DNA from: Pseudomonas sp. MPC6
GTDB lineage: Bacteria > Pseudomonadota > Gammaproteobacteria > Pseudomonadales > Pseudomonadaceae
Length of the DNA stretch: 64,000 nt
Assembly: GCF_006094435.1 (NCBI RefSeq)
Contig: NZ_CP034782.1
Coordinates: 248,001-312,000 of the forward strand
Direction: 5' to 3'
Part shown: one piece after another, positions 9,080-18,063 of the stretch
Layout of the letters: each line of letters starts with the position of its first letter
Position numbering within the stretch: position 1 is the stretch's first letter
Program-made: the position numbers and the translations under genes
Notes under the pieces: model-generated
Told to the model about the DNA's origin: nothing
Database searches by the model: none
The model's input: the letters and a program-made list of their open reading frames with translations, nothing else

Positions 9080-10102
9080 TCAACTTATCGCGATAAAGCT
9101 CAATATCAGTACGACGATAAAAATGGTTTCGCTGACCACCAGGAGTACGGGTTTCAGGCCCACGGTCATAATTTCTTTCAGCGACGTCCGCACACCGAGC
9201 GCGGCGATGGCGGTTAACAGCAACCAAGTGGCACTGTCGGCCATTGGCTGCACGATCATTTTAGGAATCCAGCCGAGACTATTCAGAATGAATAGCGCGA
9301 CAAACCCGATTAGGAAACCCGGAACGGATACCCCGCCGCCGCCGACTTCGCCACGGCTGGCCATCGAGCGGCGAATGAACACCCCAATCACAAGCACGAT
9401 CGGCACCAACATGGCAACACGCAACAACTTGACGAAGGTGCTTAGGTCGCCGACTTCGCTCGATACGCTGTAACCGGCACCGACTACCTGCGCGACATCA
9501 TGAATGGTGCCGCCGAGGAACAGCCCGGTTTCAGCTGGCGTCAACCCCAACTGATGGCTGATCATGGGGTACATAACCATTGCAAGCGTACTGAGGGTGG
9601 TGACGCTGATGACAGTGAACAACGTGTCCTTCTTCGTTTGCTCGGTTTGCGGCATTACGCTGCTGATCGCCATAGCCGCGGAGGCACCGCAGATGGCCAC
9701 CGCACCACCGGTAAGCGTGCCAAAACTGCTGCTAAACCCCAGCATTCGTGCCATGAAGATGCCGAAGCCGATGGTTAGCAGTACAGCCGAACACACCATC
9801 AGCAGAGGTGGCCATCCCAGGGTCAGAACATCGGAGAAGGTGATGCGCAACCCGAGCATGGCAACACCCAAGCGCAGCAGCTGCTTGGCCGCCAACTCGA
9901 TGCCCGGTATGACCCTGGGCACTTCGCTGAGAAAGTTGAAGGCCAGCCCCAGCAGCAGCCCCATCAGCATCGCCGGGGCGCCGTAACGCTGCGAAATAAA
10001 AGTCGCCGCAATGCCGATCGTCACGGCGACGCAGAGTCCCGGAAAGAAACGCTGCTTAAATTCTCCTATCCTTTCGATGGGATTCACGGCCAGCCCTTTC
10101 AT
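9080..10102 (-). CDS. YeiH/UPF0324 family putative sulfite/sulfate exporter
   Basis: The 340-residue protein has about ten membrane segments and the family's hallmark stretches (GGTIHDVAQVVGAGY and GAVAICGASAAMAISSV). This family is annotated as putative sulfate exporters, and members lie beside desulfonating enzymes. The ATG at 10102 follows an AGGAG site. It is 23 bases behind the cysteate sulfo-lyase gene, so co-transcription is almost certain. The likely role is removal of toxic sulfite released by that lyase (the cuyZ role in known clusters). Naming it cuyZ would go beyond what I can see. Confidence 0.85.
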   Translation of the reverse strand: MKGLAVNPIERIGEFKQRFFPGLCVAVTIGIAATFISQRYGAPAMLMGLLLGLAFNFLSEVPRVIPGIELAAKQLLRLGVAMLGLRITFSDVLTLGWPPLLMVCSAVLLTIGFGIFMARMLGFSSSFGTLTGGAVAICGASAAMAISSVMPQTEQTKKDTLFTVISVTTLSTLAMVMYPMISHQLGLTPAETGLFLGGTIHDVAQVVGAGYSVSSEVGDLSTFVKLLRVAMLVPIVLVIGVFIRRSMASRGEVGGGGVSVPGFLIGFVALFILNSLGWIPKMIVQPMADSATWLLLTAIAALGVRTSLKEIMTVGLKPVLLVVSETIFIVVLILSFIAIS

Positions 10103-10125
10103 GGTGTTGACTCCTGGCTCTGGGT

Positions 10126-11136
10126 TCAGTCGTACTGCGGCAGGTCGAATACTTCACGGTAGCCAAATAGCGCCTGGCTGCCGCCGGTATGCAGGAACAC
10201 CACGTTTTCGCCCTGCTTAAAGTGCCCCTTGCGAATCAGGTCGATGAGGCCAGCAGCGCCTTTGCCGGAATAGACCGGATCCAGGAGGATGCCTTCATGG
10301 CGGGCGAACAACTCGATGGCCTCAATCGTGCTCGCCGCCGGGATGCCGTAGCCTTCGCCGACGTAATCACAGTTGGCAACCACATCCTCACGCTTGACGG
10401 CGCCTGGAATGCCCAACTTCTCGGCAGTCCGCTCAGCCAGGCGGAACACGCTGGCCTCCTGTTGCTCGCGAGGAGCGCGGACGCCGATGCCCAGCACGGG
10501 AATCAGGCTGTTGCTGCCACTGAAACCGGTGACCAGTCCGGCCTGGGTGCCAGCAGAGCCAGTACCGTGCACAACGCTGTCGATACGCAGGCCAGCGTTA
10601 TTGGCCTGGTTGAGCATCTCCAGCGCACAGTTGACGTAACCCAGCGCACCGATCTCGTTGGATCCACCGCCGGGAACGATATAGGGCTTTTTACCATCGG
10701 CGCGCAGTGCTGCCGCGAGCTCTTCCATAGCGGCATTCATGTCGGTGCCGGCCGGGAACTTGCGCAGCGGCGCATCGAACAGCTGATCCAGGAGCACGTT
10801 GCCGTTGTAGTTGTAATCCACAGCCTTGGAACCGGTGCGGTCCTCCAGCAGGATGTGGCATGCCATACCTAGCTTGGTTGCAATTGCCGCAGTCTGGCGG
10901 GCATGGTTGGACTGGGTAGCGCCTTGGGTGATGATGGTATCGGCACCTTGCTCGACGGCATCCGCCATCAGGAACTCCAGCTTGCGTGTCTTGTTACCGC
11001 CGCCCGCCAGACCGGTGCAGTCATCACGCTTGATCCACAGGGTGGGGCCGCCGAGGATCTTGCTTAGGTTGGCCAAAGGTTCGAGGGGAGTAGGCAAGTG
11101 GGCAAAATGCAGGCGAGGAAAACGGGCTAAATGCAT
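10126..11136 (-). CDS. cuyA: L-cysteate sulfo-lyase / D-cysteine desulfhydrase family protein (CuyA-like)
   Basis: The 336-residue PLP enzyme has the lysine in [11 protein letters not shown] (K49), the asparagine motif [15 protein letters not shown] and a C-terminal [11 protein letters not shown], all typical of the ACC deaminase/D-cysteine desulfhydrase group. CuyA of this group splits L-cysteate to pyruvate, ammonium and sulfite. I favour CuyA over D-cysteine desulfhydrase because the next genes are a sulfite exporter and an HpsN-type dehydrogenase, and a sulfite dehydrogenase lies 6 kb away. It is the first gene of the operon. The ATG at 11136 follows AAAGGAG, and the gene diverges from a LysR regulator. 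Confidence 0.82.
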   Translation of the reverse strand: MHLARFPRLHFAHLPTPLEPLANLSKILGGPTLWIKRDDCTGLAGGGNKTRKLEFLMADAVEQGADTIITQGATQSNHARQTAAIATKLGMACHILLEDRTGSKAVDYNYNGNVLLDQLFDAPLRKFPAGTDMNAAMEELAAALRADGKKPYIVPGGGSNEIGALGYVNCALEMLNQANNAGLRIDSVVHGTGSAGTQAGLVTGFSGSNSLIPVLGIGVRAPREQQEASVFRLAERTAEKLGIPGAVKREDVVANCDYVGEGYGIPAASTIEAIELFARHEGILLDPVYSGKGAAGLIDLIRKGHFKQGENVVFLHTGGSQALFGYREVFDLPQYD

Positions 11137-11277
11137 GGTGTCGCTCCTTTACAGGGGATCTGTCGTTGTCGTCCTCTGACAATAAGAAGATCACCCCGGC
11201 ACCTACCAATGCTATATCCTCATGAACCGGTTACTTTTCGGCATACGCCACGGCTAATAGGCTTTCCAAGGTATTTT
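11137..11277. promoter_or_regulatory. divergent promoter region between cuyA and lysR
   Basis: This 141-base gap separates two divergently transcribed genes, the usual place for a LysR-type regulator to act. It contains AT-rich stretches but I could not single out a convincing T-N11-A box. Confidence 0.5.
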
Positions 11278-12189
11278 ATGGAACTGAAGTGGCTTGATGA
11301 TTTTGTTGCTCTGGCCGAAAACGGAAGCTTTTCCAAAGCAGCTGAAGCGCGTTATGTAACGCAGCCAGCGTTTAGCCGGCGCATTCGTTCACTGGAGAAT
11401 TGGTTAGGCGTGAGCTTGGTCGACCGCAGCCAACACCCCATGGCCTTGACTCAACTCGGCGTAGAGTTTGTCGATGAAGCCAAACACCTGATCAGCAAAA
11501 TCTACGGTAATCGCAACCAGTTACGTCTTCATAGCAAACAGCGTGAAAGCCTGCAGTTTTTCGCTCAGCACACCCTGGCCGCATCGTTTTTTCCGACATG
11601 GATTCAGAACGTAGGTGCACTGGTAGGCGACAATTTGGTTCGCGTACAAGCTGATAATCTGCACGATGCCGTGGAAGGTTTCCTTTCCGGAAGGGGGGAC
11701 TTTCTCTTGTGCTTTGCCTCCCCCGTCACCTTCGCCAAACTTGAACGGGACGATATCGATTGCATTCAAATCGGCACCGACAGACTGGTTCTGGTCTCTG
11801 CCTTAGATGAATTAAGGCATCCCGTGCATACATTACAGTGCGACCGTCCGCTAAAACTCCTGACCTATCCAGATGACTCTTTTCTTGGCCAGCTGATAAA
11901 CCGTGAATGCCTACCCCGGATTCCGACAGGCTTGAGTTTTCACCCGGTATTTGAAAGCGCGCTGGCCGAAGGACTTAAAGCGCTGGCCATGAAGGGGCTT
12001 GGTGTGGCCTGGCTACCAGCCAGCTTGGTTCAGCACGAGCTTGAGAATGGACAGTTGGTCGTGCTTCCTGCCCCAGTGGCAACGGTAGATCTGAAGATAC
12101 TGCTATACCGGTTACATCCCCCCCGAACACCAGAGGCAGACAGCTTCTGGAAATATGTCCTCGAACTATACAACCCAGGCTATTCATAA
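11278..12189 (+). CDS. LysR family transcriptional regulator
   Basis: The 303-residue protein begins MELKWLDDFVALAENGSFSK, a classic LysR winged helix-turn-helix (residues 1-60), followed by a periplasmic-binding-protein-like effector domain. The frame is open further upstream (to 11131), but the ATG at 11278 matches the family's start exactly. It is divergent from the cuyA operon and is the obvious candidate to control it, with a pathway sulfonate as inducer. Confidence 0.92.
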   Translation: MELKWLDDFVALAENGSFSKAAEARYVTQPAFSRRIRSLENWLGVSLVDRSQHPMALTQLGVEFVDEAKHLISKIYGNRNQLRLHSKQRESLQFFAQHTLAASFFPTWIQNVGALVGDNLVRVQADNLHDAVEGFLSGRGDFLLCFASPVTFAKLERDDIDCIQIGTDRLVLVSALDELRHPVHTLQCDRPLKLLTYPDDSFLGQLINRECLPRIPTGLSFHPVFESALAEGLKALAMKGLGVAWLPASLVQHELENGQLVVLPAPVATVDLKILLYRLHPPRTPEADSFWKYVLELYNPGYS

Positions 12190-12313
12190 AGATGGTTACC
12201 GAGATGCACGCTCTTTTCTCTTCCATCCGCTGCGCTCCCCTCAGCTAAACTTGGGCGCGAGCGAAGTCTGATCCCCAGGAAAATTCGGTGCTAGAGTCGT
12301 CGCCCATAAAAAA

Positions 12314-12640
12314 ATGACCCGTACTGACCGCTCACTGATTGGATGGATACTGTACGCCAGCGTACTGTTCTGTTGGCAGCAGCGACAAAGGTCCCGGTGT
12401 TGATGTCGGCGGGGCGGATAAGCAGGCGCCGCAACTGGCATCAGAACTTACCTGCCCTATGTGCTCCTCTTAATGCTGTGGCCGTGACCATCACTACCGC
12501 AGCATGGGCGCTGGACCATGTGCCTGGCACCACGCTAACCACCGTCGTCTTACCGTGTAGTGCAACCGCCACCGCGCTATGTGTGGCCTGCTTTAAACCC
12601 CCGCGCATCTCCTCGCACTTCCACTGCTGTGAATCTTTCG
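12314..12640 (+). pseudogene. decayed DUF2946-family gene
   Basis: An ATG at 12314 opens MTRTDRSLIGWILYASVLF, a recognisable DUF2946 start. The frame then shifts, and later pieces in other frames read CPMCSS and RYVWPALNPRASP, which match the middle and end of this small family. At least two frameshifts separate them, so it is broken. The flanking stretch up to 13014 has no further gene. DUF2946 proteins often lie beside copper-related TonB receptors, and none is visible here. Confidence 0.6.
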
Positions 12641-13014
12641 GCCTGATTTTGCTTGCCTGCGCATCTGCGCAGGAGTATCGCCTGACTGCGCATACGCAAC
12701 CTGACCGAGAAGATATCAACGACAAGCAGGCGTACGGCTCGATGTATTACCAAGGTACGTCCTGAACGTTTGAAGTCGCATCAAACCATTGCAGAGACAG
12801 CGCGGTTGGGCCGCGCACGGGGCTGATTCGCAGCCTGAACAGCCGAGTTGATCGCTGTTATCAGTGTGCTTGGGGGATTAAAGATCCGCCGCCTCCGTAG
12901 TGAACGAGCCCGCTAAGACGCCGCAAACACAACCTCCATTTACTCACCGGGCCGGCCAAGGTTCAACAGCATCACCCCGGCATTGCCGCACTGGATCACT
13001 AACGCGGTCGGCCT

Positions 13015-13788
13015 TCAAGTCGAGGTTGTTGCCAAAAGCCCCGGCAATGAATCCCAGATCAAGCTGACGCCCGCTAGCGCCATCAGCACGAAGACCAGCC
13101 AACGCACCGTACGTGGCGACAACTTCGGCGGATAACGACGGACCAGCCAACTGACCAGCAACACCAATGGCAATGCTTCGGCACTCAACAACAACGTGGA
13201 CTGTTGCATCTGCCCTTGCGCTACAACCATGCCAAGGCGTGCCGCTGCGTTGGCAGAAAATACCGTGATCAGGGTATTGCGGATGATTTCGTAGCCCAGT
13301 GGCTGGCGATACAGGTGATAAACAATCGGTGGCCCGCCGCTGGAAAACAAGCCATTGAGCAGGCCGCACAGGCCACCGGCCAGCCAGAACGAAGGCTGCC
13401 GGGACAGTTGCGCTTTGGGCTTGTTTTGAACCACCAGCATGAGGCTGGCCGCGACGATCAGTACGCCGAGCAGAAGGCGCAGCCAGGTTAGCTGACTACT
13501 ATTCAACGCACCGAGCCCCCACACCCCTAGGCTGACGCCAAGCAGACTGCTGATCAACACGGGCATCAGCACCGCGCGGTCCAACTGCGGTTTCGGCCCA
13601 CCCAGCGTACCCGTGGCGTTACCCAGAGTGAGGATACTGATCACCACCGCTACCTCCGTTAGCGGCACCATTTGCAGGAACGCGACCAATCCCAACAGGA
13701 TCAAGCCGAAGGCAAAGCCGGTAAGGCTCTGGGCTACGGTCGCCAGGGCCACACAACACAGAAAGATCAGATGAACTTGCAGACTCAT
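13015..13788 (-). CDS. TauE/SafE family sulfite exporter-like permease
   Basis: The 257-residue protein has about eight membrane segments with the family's paired repeats: GFAFGLILLGLVAF in the first half and GLCGLLNGLFSSGGPP in the second. TauE/SafE proteins move organosulfur acids or sulfite out of the cell. The ATG at 13788 is chosen because GGAGG stands five bases before it; the longer frame adds a non-homologous tail. It stands alone between the cuy operon and the sulfite dehydrogenase, which suggests a role in sulfite handling. Confidence 0.85.
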   Translation of the reverse strand: MSLQVHLIFLCCVALATVAQSLTGFAFGLILLGLVAFLQMVPLTEVAVVISILTLGNATGTLGGPKPQLDRAVLMPVLISSLLGVSLGVWGLGALNSSQLTWLRLLLGVLIVAASLMLVVQNKPKAQLSRQPSFWLAGGLCGLLNGLFSSGGPPIVYHLYRQPLGYEIIRNTLITVFSANAAARLGMVVAQGQMQQSTLLLSAEALPLVLLVSWLVRRYPPKLSPRTVRWLVFVLMALAGVSLIWDSLPGLLATTST

Positions 13789-13890
13789 ACCGCCTCCATT
13801 GCTGGTTAAACCAGCCTGCCGGCACACAGTCACCGTGTCGGCGGCAACTTGGTGATCAGGCGGGGGCGATTAGTCACCCATGACGCTGGC

Positions 13891-14010
13891 TCATCCCAGC
13901 CATTTAACCGCAATCAGGATCAAAGTCGCGAGAAACACTGTTTCACTGACTAACAGGGTCGCCAGACGCCAGCCGACTTCCAACAACGCCTTCAGTGAAG
14001 TTTTCAGGTT
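13891..14010 (-). pseudogene. C-terminal relic of a YeiH-family exporter
   Basis: The final 39 codons read LKTSLKALLEVGWRLATLL and continue to a stop. They align with the last segment of the two intact YeiH proteins in this window (TSLKEIMTVG; SFKELAEMGWRP). The rest of the gene is missing: the frame enters an IS1380-type end at about 14020. This is the stump of a third YeiH gene removed by an insertion or deletion. Confidence 0.7.
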
Positions 14011-14019
14011 CTGTCCCAC

Positions 14020-14600
14020 TAACCCGGATGTTTCATAAAAACGGCCGTTTGCTCGAACCTTGAGCCTGCGGCCGTTTTTGCTCGCGCGCTTGGAGGCCAG
14101 AACGGGGGTGGCCAGGCTGGCGTTGATGCTCTGCACATAAAAACAAGACCGCGGCTCGCATTAGTGGAGCGGCGCGCCGTGAATCGCTGAGGCCAGGTGT
14201 ATCGGTGCCTCCAGCCGTGGCCAGATCAAATCATTTCGGTTGGTGAAACGGCGTTTCGCGTCAGCTGCGCAGCGGTGGCGGATGAACGAGGTAGAGCAGT
14301 TCGCTGACGCGGTGCAGCAAACCTTTGACCGGGCAGGCGCTCGGCAGGTGCAACTTGATCCGGTCCTTGTATTGCACGACCCGCACGGCCAGTTTGAACA
14401 GCTTCAGGATGATCGACATCGGCTGCGTCCGGGCCAGTTCGGTATGGTACAGCGTGTTCTCGCGCAGGCTGTGGATCAGGCTGTAGGCGGCGCAGGCATA
14501 GAACAGGCGCAGGTGGTTGGCCAGGAAAGTGTGATCGGAGGTGCGGTCACTGGCCAGGTCATTCTTCACCGCCTTGACCTGAACCCAAAGCCACATGCCG
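14020..14600 (-). mobile_element. IS1380-family element remnant
   Basis: On the minus strand the frame ending at 14261 contains KNDLASDRTSDHTFLANHLR and HSLRENTLYHTELAR, characteristic of the C-terminal third of IS1380 transposases. The N-terminal two thirds are gone. The terminal repeat ACCCGGATGTTTCATAA lies at about 14022, followed by a terminator-like hairpin with AAAACGGCCG arms. The element abuts the truncated exporter gene. Confidence 0.7.
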
Positions 14601-14816
14601 AAGCCCAGTACAACTTGGAGCTCTGCTACGCCACCAGCAGAGGGTGTTTCGAAGTCACTCGAGGTGGCGGCAGAGCAGGGGCATACTGTCGCAAAACTCC
14701 AATCTGCGCGAAAGACGAAGGTGGGGTACACGCTGCCCCCCCCGCGAGCCTGTGTCAGTAGCGGACGCGTATTGCCGGCTTAACGCCCGATTGAGGCCTC
14801 AACCGGGCAAATGCAC

Positions 14817-15218
14817 CTATGTCGTCCTGACTTCGTTTAACAGCTCCGGGTGGCGATCAAGCACCTTGAGCAGCTTCACCAGCGCCAATGGCGGCTTGGT
14901 CTTGCCATTTTCGTAGCGCGAGAACGCGTTGACGCCACCGCCGAAAATTTCCGCCGCTTCACGCTGATCGAGCGCAAGCTTCTTGCGCACGGTGGTTATA
15001 AACCCCGGATCGACAATGGCCGCGTTGACCTGCTTCGAGAAAGCACGCATTTCGCGCATGACGCGGTCCGACTCCACTGGGCCCAAGACAGACTCGGCAC
15101 AGGCGGGACAAAAGTCCCCCGTCACCGCAGCAATGACGGTGGTTTCGCCCTTGTAGGTGTAGGGCAGGTCGCGGGTGTCATGAATCAGTTCAGCCGCGCC
15201 GCAAACAGGACATTTCAT
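14817..15218 (-). CDS. mqsA: MqsA-like antitoxin
   Basis: The 133-residue protein has an N-terminal zinc-binding part (MKCPVCGAAELIHDT, then GDFCPACAE, four cysteines). Its C-terminal helix-turn-helix reads QREAAEIFGGGVNAFSRYEN. This is the two-domain architecture of MqsA. It neutralises MqsR and represses the operon. It follows mqsR by one base, the toxin-first order typical of this system. Confidence 0.92.
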   Translation of the reverse strand: MKCPVCGAAELIHDTRDLPYTYKGETTVIAAVTGDFCPACAESVLGPVESDRVMREMRAFSKQVNAAIVDPGFITTVRKKLALDQREAAEIFGGGVNAFSRYENGKTKPPLALVKLLKVLDRHPELLNEVRTT

Positions 15219-15219
15219 A

Positions 15220-15516
15220 TTATAGCTCCTTAAAAGACACGATCAGCACGTCATCAATGACCGTCAGCTTCAGATACACGTCACCCGCCTGCGTGTTTGG
15301 ACGGTAAACGTCTTGCCACACCGTGTGATCGGCGTGAGTGGGCATGCTCTTGTAGAAATCCGCCGGCGTAAGCGCCGTCACCACGGCCAGCATCTGGGAA
15401 AACTCAAGCACCAACTCATTCGCGCCAACTCGCGCAGCTTGTGTGGTGCGTACCTTTCCCACTTCGATCAAGGCTTTGACGGCGGATAGCTTGCAGTGGG
15501 GTGTTCTTTTTTCCAT
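15220..15516 (-). CDS. mqsR: MqsR-like mRNA interferase toxin
   Basis: The 98-residue protein begins MEKRTPHCKLSAVKALI and ends with VYLKLTVIDDVLIVSFKEL, matching MqsR in length and pattern. MqsR cleaves mRNA at GCU-type sites and belongs to the RelE fold. The frame is intact, so the toxin may be functional. An MqsA-type operator lies 11 bases before its start codon. Confidence 0.92.
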   Translation of the reverse strand: MEKRTPHCKLSAVKALIEVGKVRTTQAARVGANELVLEFSQMLAVVTALTPADFYKSMPTHADHTVWQDVYRPNTQAGDVYLKLTVIDDVLIVSFKEL

Positions 15517-15526
15517 GAATGGAAAT

Positions 15527-15541
15527 TAACCTAATAGGTTA
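15527..15541. promoter_or_regulatory. MqsA-type operator palindrome
   Basis: The palindrome TAACCTAATAGGTTA has the AACCT-N3-AGGTT form that MqsA is known to bind. It lies directly upstream of mqsR. Confidence 0.75.
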
Positions 15542-15584
15542 TATATGGCAAGTTGGTTAATTATCTCAGCGTACGATTTTATTC

Positions 15585-15815
15585 GAACTCTGCGGGTTTA
15601 CCATAAGGAAGGCTCTCCAGGCCATTCAGTGCGAACCGACGCTTTATTTGATACACCGTAGAGCTACTGGCCGAGAGCGTGCGGTAATCTCTTCATCACT
15701 GATCCCGGCATCGGCGGCCACAAGATCTGCGCGCGGCATGCTTGCCGCCGCTCAGCATTTTCGCCAGTGGCGCACGTTTAGCTTCATCACGGTCTATCCG
15801 GTAGCGTATGTTCAT
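15585..15815 (-). pseudogene. IS630-family transposase N-terminal relic
   Basis: From an ATG at 15815 the minus strand reads MNIRYRIDRDEAKRAPL and MLSGGKHAARR, an IS630 transposase start. It stops early; fragments such as DAGISDEEIT and STVYQIKRRFALNGLES follow in shifted frames. Only the DNA-binding part is left. Confidence 0.6.
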
Positions 15816-15843
15816 TGTCGAGCCCTCATCCTAGAGCGCAACA

Positions 15844-16143
15844 ATGGATCGCACCATTCAATCGGCACAAACATTCACCCACAAGCAGGGGCAGTATCTG
15901 TCGTTCATTCACGCCTATAACCTGGTCAACGGTTACGCACCAGCTCAGGCCGATATGCAACGCTTTTTCAAAGTCACCCCACCGTCGGTTCACCAGATGC
16001 TTCTGACCCTCGAAAAGGCTGGGCTGATTTCACGCCAGCCTGGGTGCGCCCGCAGCGTATCGGTTCTGGTCGAGTACGACGTGCTGCCCCGGCTTGAGTC
16101 AGTTGAAGATCAAACAGTCAAATCCTCTGTGATGAGGTACTAG
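15844..16143 (+). CDS. LexA-type winged-helix DNA-binding protein
   Basis: The 99-residue protein has a LexA-like winged helix-turn-helix: QGQYLSFIHAYNLVNGYAP, then PPSVHQMLLTLEKAGLI and RQPGCARSVSV. It lacks the LexA protease domain. Small proteins of this kind often accompany IS630 elements, which fits the relic just upstream. Its C-terminus runs into a palindromic IS-end element, so the last residues may not be original. Confidence 0.6.
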   Translation: MDRTIQSAQTFTHKQGQYLSFIHAYNLVNGYAPAQADMQRFFKVTPPSVHQMLLTLEKAGLISRQPGCARSVSVLVEYDVLPRLESVEDQTVKSSVMRY

Positions 16144-16217
16144 CCCGGATGTTTCATAAACACGGCCATTTGCTCGAACCTTGAGCAAGCGGCCGTGCTT
16201 ATGAAACATCCGGGCTA
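16141..16217. repeat. palindromic IS1380-end element (solo inverted termini)
   Basis: The 77 bases start TAGCCCGGATGTTTCATAA and end with the reverse complement. Between the ends is an inner hairpin (CACGGCC ... GGCCGTG) similar to the terminator inside the IS1380 remnant at 14022. The whole unit is a cruciform-capable palindrome containing only IS ends. Confidence 0.75.
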
Positions 16218-16367
16218 GACTTCTCTGACTGCCCAGACAACGAGAGGCTGACCCACTGGTTTGCGCTGAAGCCTGGACAGTTGACTGCCCCATCGATACG
16301 GATCCTGCCTATGCTCCAATCAGGATCCCATCCCGTACCGGGCGACTCGCCTATTAGGGAGAAAAAC

Positions 16368-17555
16368 GTGAACGACAACTTTGACCCGCAACGCCGCCAG
16401 GTGCTGCTAGGCAGCGCTGTCGCGCTCGCCTCGGCCAGCCTGCTCAGCCTTAGCCCGGTTAGTCTTGCAGCCGAGATGCCGCTGCCAGACTACGTCAATT
16501 GGAAAAGCCCCGAGGCGCTGATCGTGCACAGCGCCAACACCGTGGAAACCCGGCGTGACGCCGTCGGCACCAGCATAGTAACGTCCAACGAACAGCTGTT
16601 TATCCGCAACAACCTGCCGCCACCCTCGGCGTCCATTGTCGCCGATCGCGATGCCTGGACGGTCGCCGTCCAGGGCGTGAAGAAGCCGCGCAGCATAACC
16701 CTCGGCGAACTCAAAACCCTGGGTGTCACCACCGTCGCCAGCGTGCTGCAGTGCTCGGGTAACGGTCGGGCATTCTTCGACCACGAAGCCAGTGGCACCC
16801 AGTGGGAAACCGGTGCCGCCGGCTGTGTTTTCTGGAGCGGCGTGCCGCTGAAAACCGTGGTTGAGGCCATGGGCGGAAGCCTTGACGGCCTGTCCTATAT
16901 CACCAGCACCGGCGGCGAAGAACTACCGGCCGGCCTCGATCCGAAGAGCCTGATGGTCGAGCGTTCGGTGCCCCTGCGTGCCCTGGATCAGGCCGTCCTC
17001 GCCTGGGAGCTGAACGGCGAGCCCCTGCCCTTGGCCCATGGTGGTCCGTTGCGCCTGGTAATACCGGGTTACTACGGGGTGAACAACGTAAAATACATCA
17101 AACAGGTGGCCTTCACCGCGGAACAGACCAACGCCACTATCCAGGCCTCGGGCTACCGCATCCGTCCGGTTGGTCAGTCAGGCGCACCGGATCAACCGTC
17201 AATGTGGGAGATGAACGTCAAGTCCTGGATCACCCAGCCGCTCAAGCAGGCCAAGGCCGGGCGGGTGCGCATTCAGGGCGTGGCTTTCGGCGGTGCCCAG
17301 GAAGTGAAGGACGTCGAGGTATCCCTCGATGACGGCAAGAACTGGCAGGCCGCCGCCTTCGTCGGCCCGAGCCTGGGTCCATACGCTTGGCGTCCCTTTG
17401 TTCTATTCGCCGAGCTCAAGCCCGGTAACTACAGCCTGATGAGTCGAGCAACCGACGTCGAGGGCAACGCCCAACCCCAGGAGGGGCTGGCAAATGAACG
17501 TGGCTACGGCCACAACGGCTGGAGGGATCATGGTGTCAGCATTGCAATTGTCTAA
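16368..17555 (+). CDS. sorA: SorA-like molybdopterin sulfite dehydrogenase catalytic subunit
   Basis: The 395-residue protein has a Tat signal peptide (DPQRRQVLLGSAVALASAS), a sulfite-oxidase molybdopterin domain whose Mo-ligand cysteine is in SVLQCSGNGRAFF, and a C-terminal dimerisation domain. The start is a GTG at 16368 with AGGGAG six bases upstream. It oxidises sulfite to sulfate in the periplasm and passes electrons to the overlapping cytochrome c gene. It probably detoxifies sulfite released by the sulfonate pathways encoded on both sides. Confidence 0.93.
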   Translation: MNDNFDPQRRQVLLGSAVALASASLLSLSPVSLAAEMPLPDYVNWKSPEALIVHSANTVETRRDAVGTSIVTSNEQLFIRNNLPPPSASIVADRDAWTVAVQGVKKPRSITLGELKTLGVTTVASVLQCSGNGRAFFDHEASGTQWETGAAGCVFWSGVPLKTVVEAMGGSLDGLSYITSTGGEELPAGLDPKSLMVERSVPLRALDQAVLAWELNGEPLPLAHGGPLRLVIPGYYGVNNVKYIKQVAFTAEQTNATIQASGYRIRPVGQSGAPDQPSMWEMNVKSWITQPLKQAKAGRVRIQGVAFGGAQEVKDVEVSLDDGKNWQAAAFVGPSLGPYAWRPFVLFAELKPGNYSLMSRATDVEGNAQPQEGLANERGYGHNGWRDHGVSIAIV

Positions 17556-17886
17556 GGCCTCGGCACTGGCGCTGAGCCTCGCCCTGAGCGGCCTGCTGGG
17601 CACGGCTCAAGCCAGTGTAGCGGCTACCGATGACGCCCAATATCAGTTGGGCCGCAAGGTGTTCGCCGAGCAGGCGCAACCCTCCTGCACGATCTGTCAC
17701 ACCCTGCAGGACGCCGGCTCCAGTGGCGCCATTGGCCCCAACCTCGATGAACTCAAGCCGACCCCGGAACGGGTCATGGCCGCAGTACGCGGTGGCGTCG
17801 GGGTGATGCCGGCCTTTGCTGAATTGCTCAGCGTCGAGCAAATAGAGGCCGTAGCCCACTACGTGTCCCAGGTGACCAAGCAATAA
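17530..17886 (+). CDS. sorB: SorB-like c-type cytochrome subunit of sulfite dehydrogenase
   Basis: The 118-residue protein has a signal peptide and one haem site, SCTICHTLQDAG, with the distal Met in GVGVMPAFAELL. The ATG at 17530 has GGAGG directly upstream and overlaps the sorA end by 26 bases. It accepts electrons from SorA. A perfect terminator hairpin follows. Confidence 0.93.
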   Translation: MVSALQLSKASALALSLALSGLLGTAQASVAATDDAQYQLGRKVFAEQAQPSCTICHTLQDAGSSGAIGPNLDELKPTPERVMAAVRGGVGVMPAFAELLSVEQIEAVAHYVSQVTKQ

Positions 17887-17914
17887 CGCCACAGCCCGGA
17901 ACGAAGTAGCAACC

Positions 17915-17952
17915 AAGGTCATCGAGACGGCCCCGTCTCGATGACCTTTTAA
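17915..17952 (+). terminator. Rho-independent terminator of sorAB
   Basis: A 16-bp perfect stem (AAGGTCATCGAGACGG and its complement) with a 2-base loop is followed by TTTT, 28 bases after the sorB stop codon. Confidence 0.85.
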
Positions 17953-18008
17953 CACGGACTGGCGGAATGAAGCCTGCGGCTGATCTGAGTAAAGTGGAAT
18001 GAATCTAC

Positions 18009-18063
18009 CTGTTGGCGCTGATGCGGCTTTGACCCAGGTTCAAAATCGCATCAACGCCAACAG
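18009..18063. repeat. 55-bp palindrome made of IS21-like ends
   Basis: CTGTTGGCGCTGATGCG at one end is matched by its reverse complement with one mismatch at the other. The core contains TTGACCCAGG, as in IS21-family ends. Nothing lies between the two ends except 20 bases. Confidence 0.7.

Noticed and set aside
12944-13369. Minus-strand open frame overlapping the TauE gene
   Set aside because: It is a shadow of the TauE/SafE gene in another frame, with no ribosome site and no family match.
14240-14761. Plus-strand 173-codon frame
   Set aside because: It lies antisense to the recognisable IS1380 transposase fragment and has no independent support.
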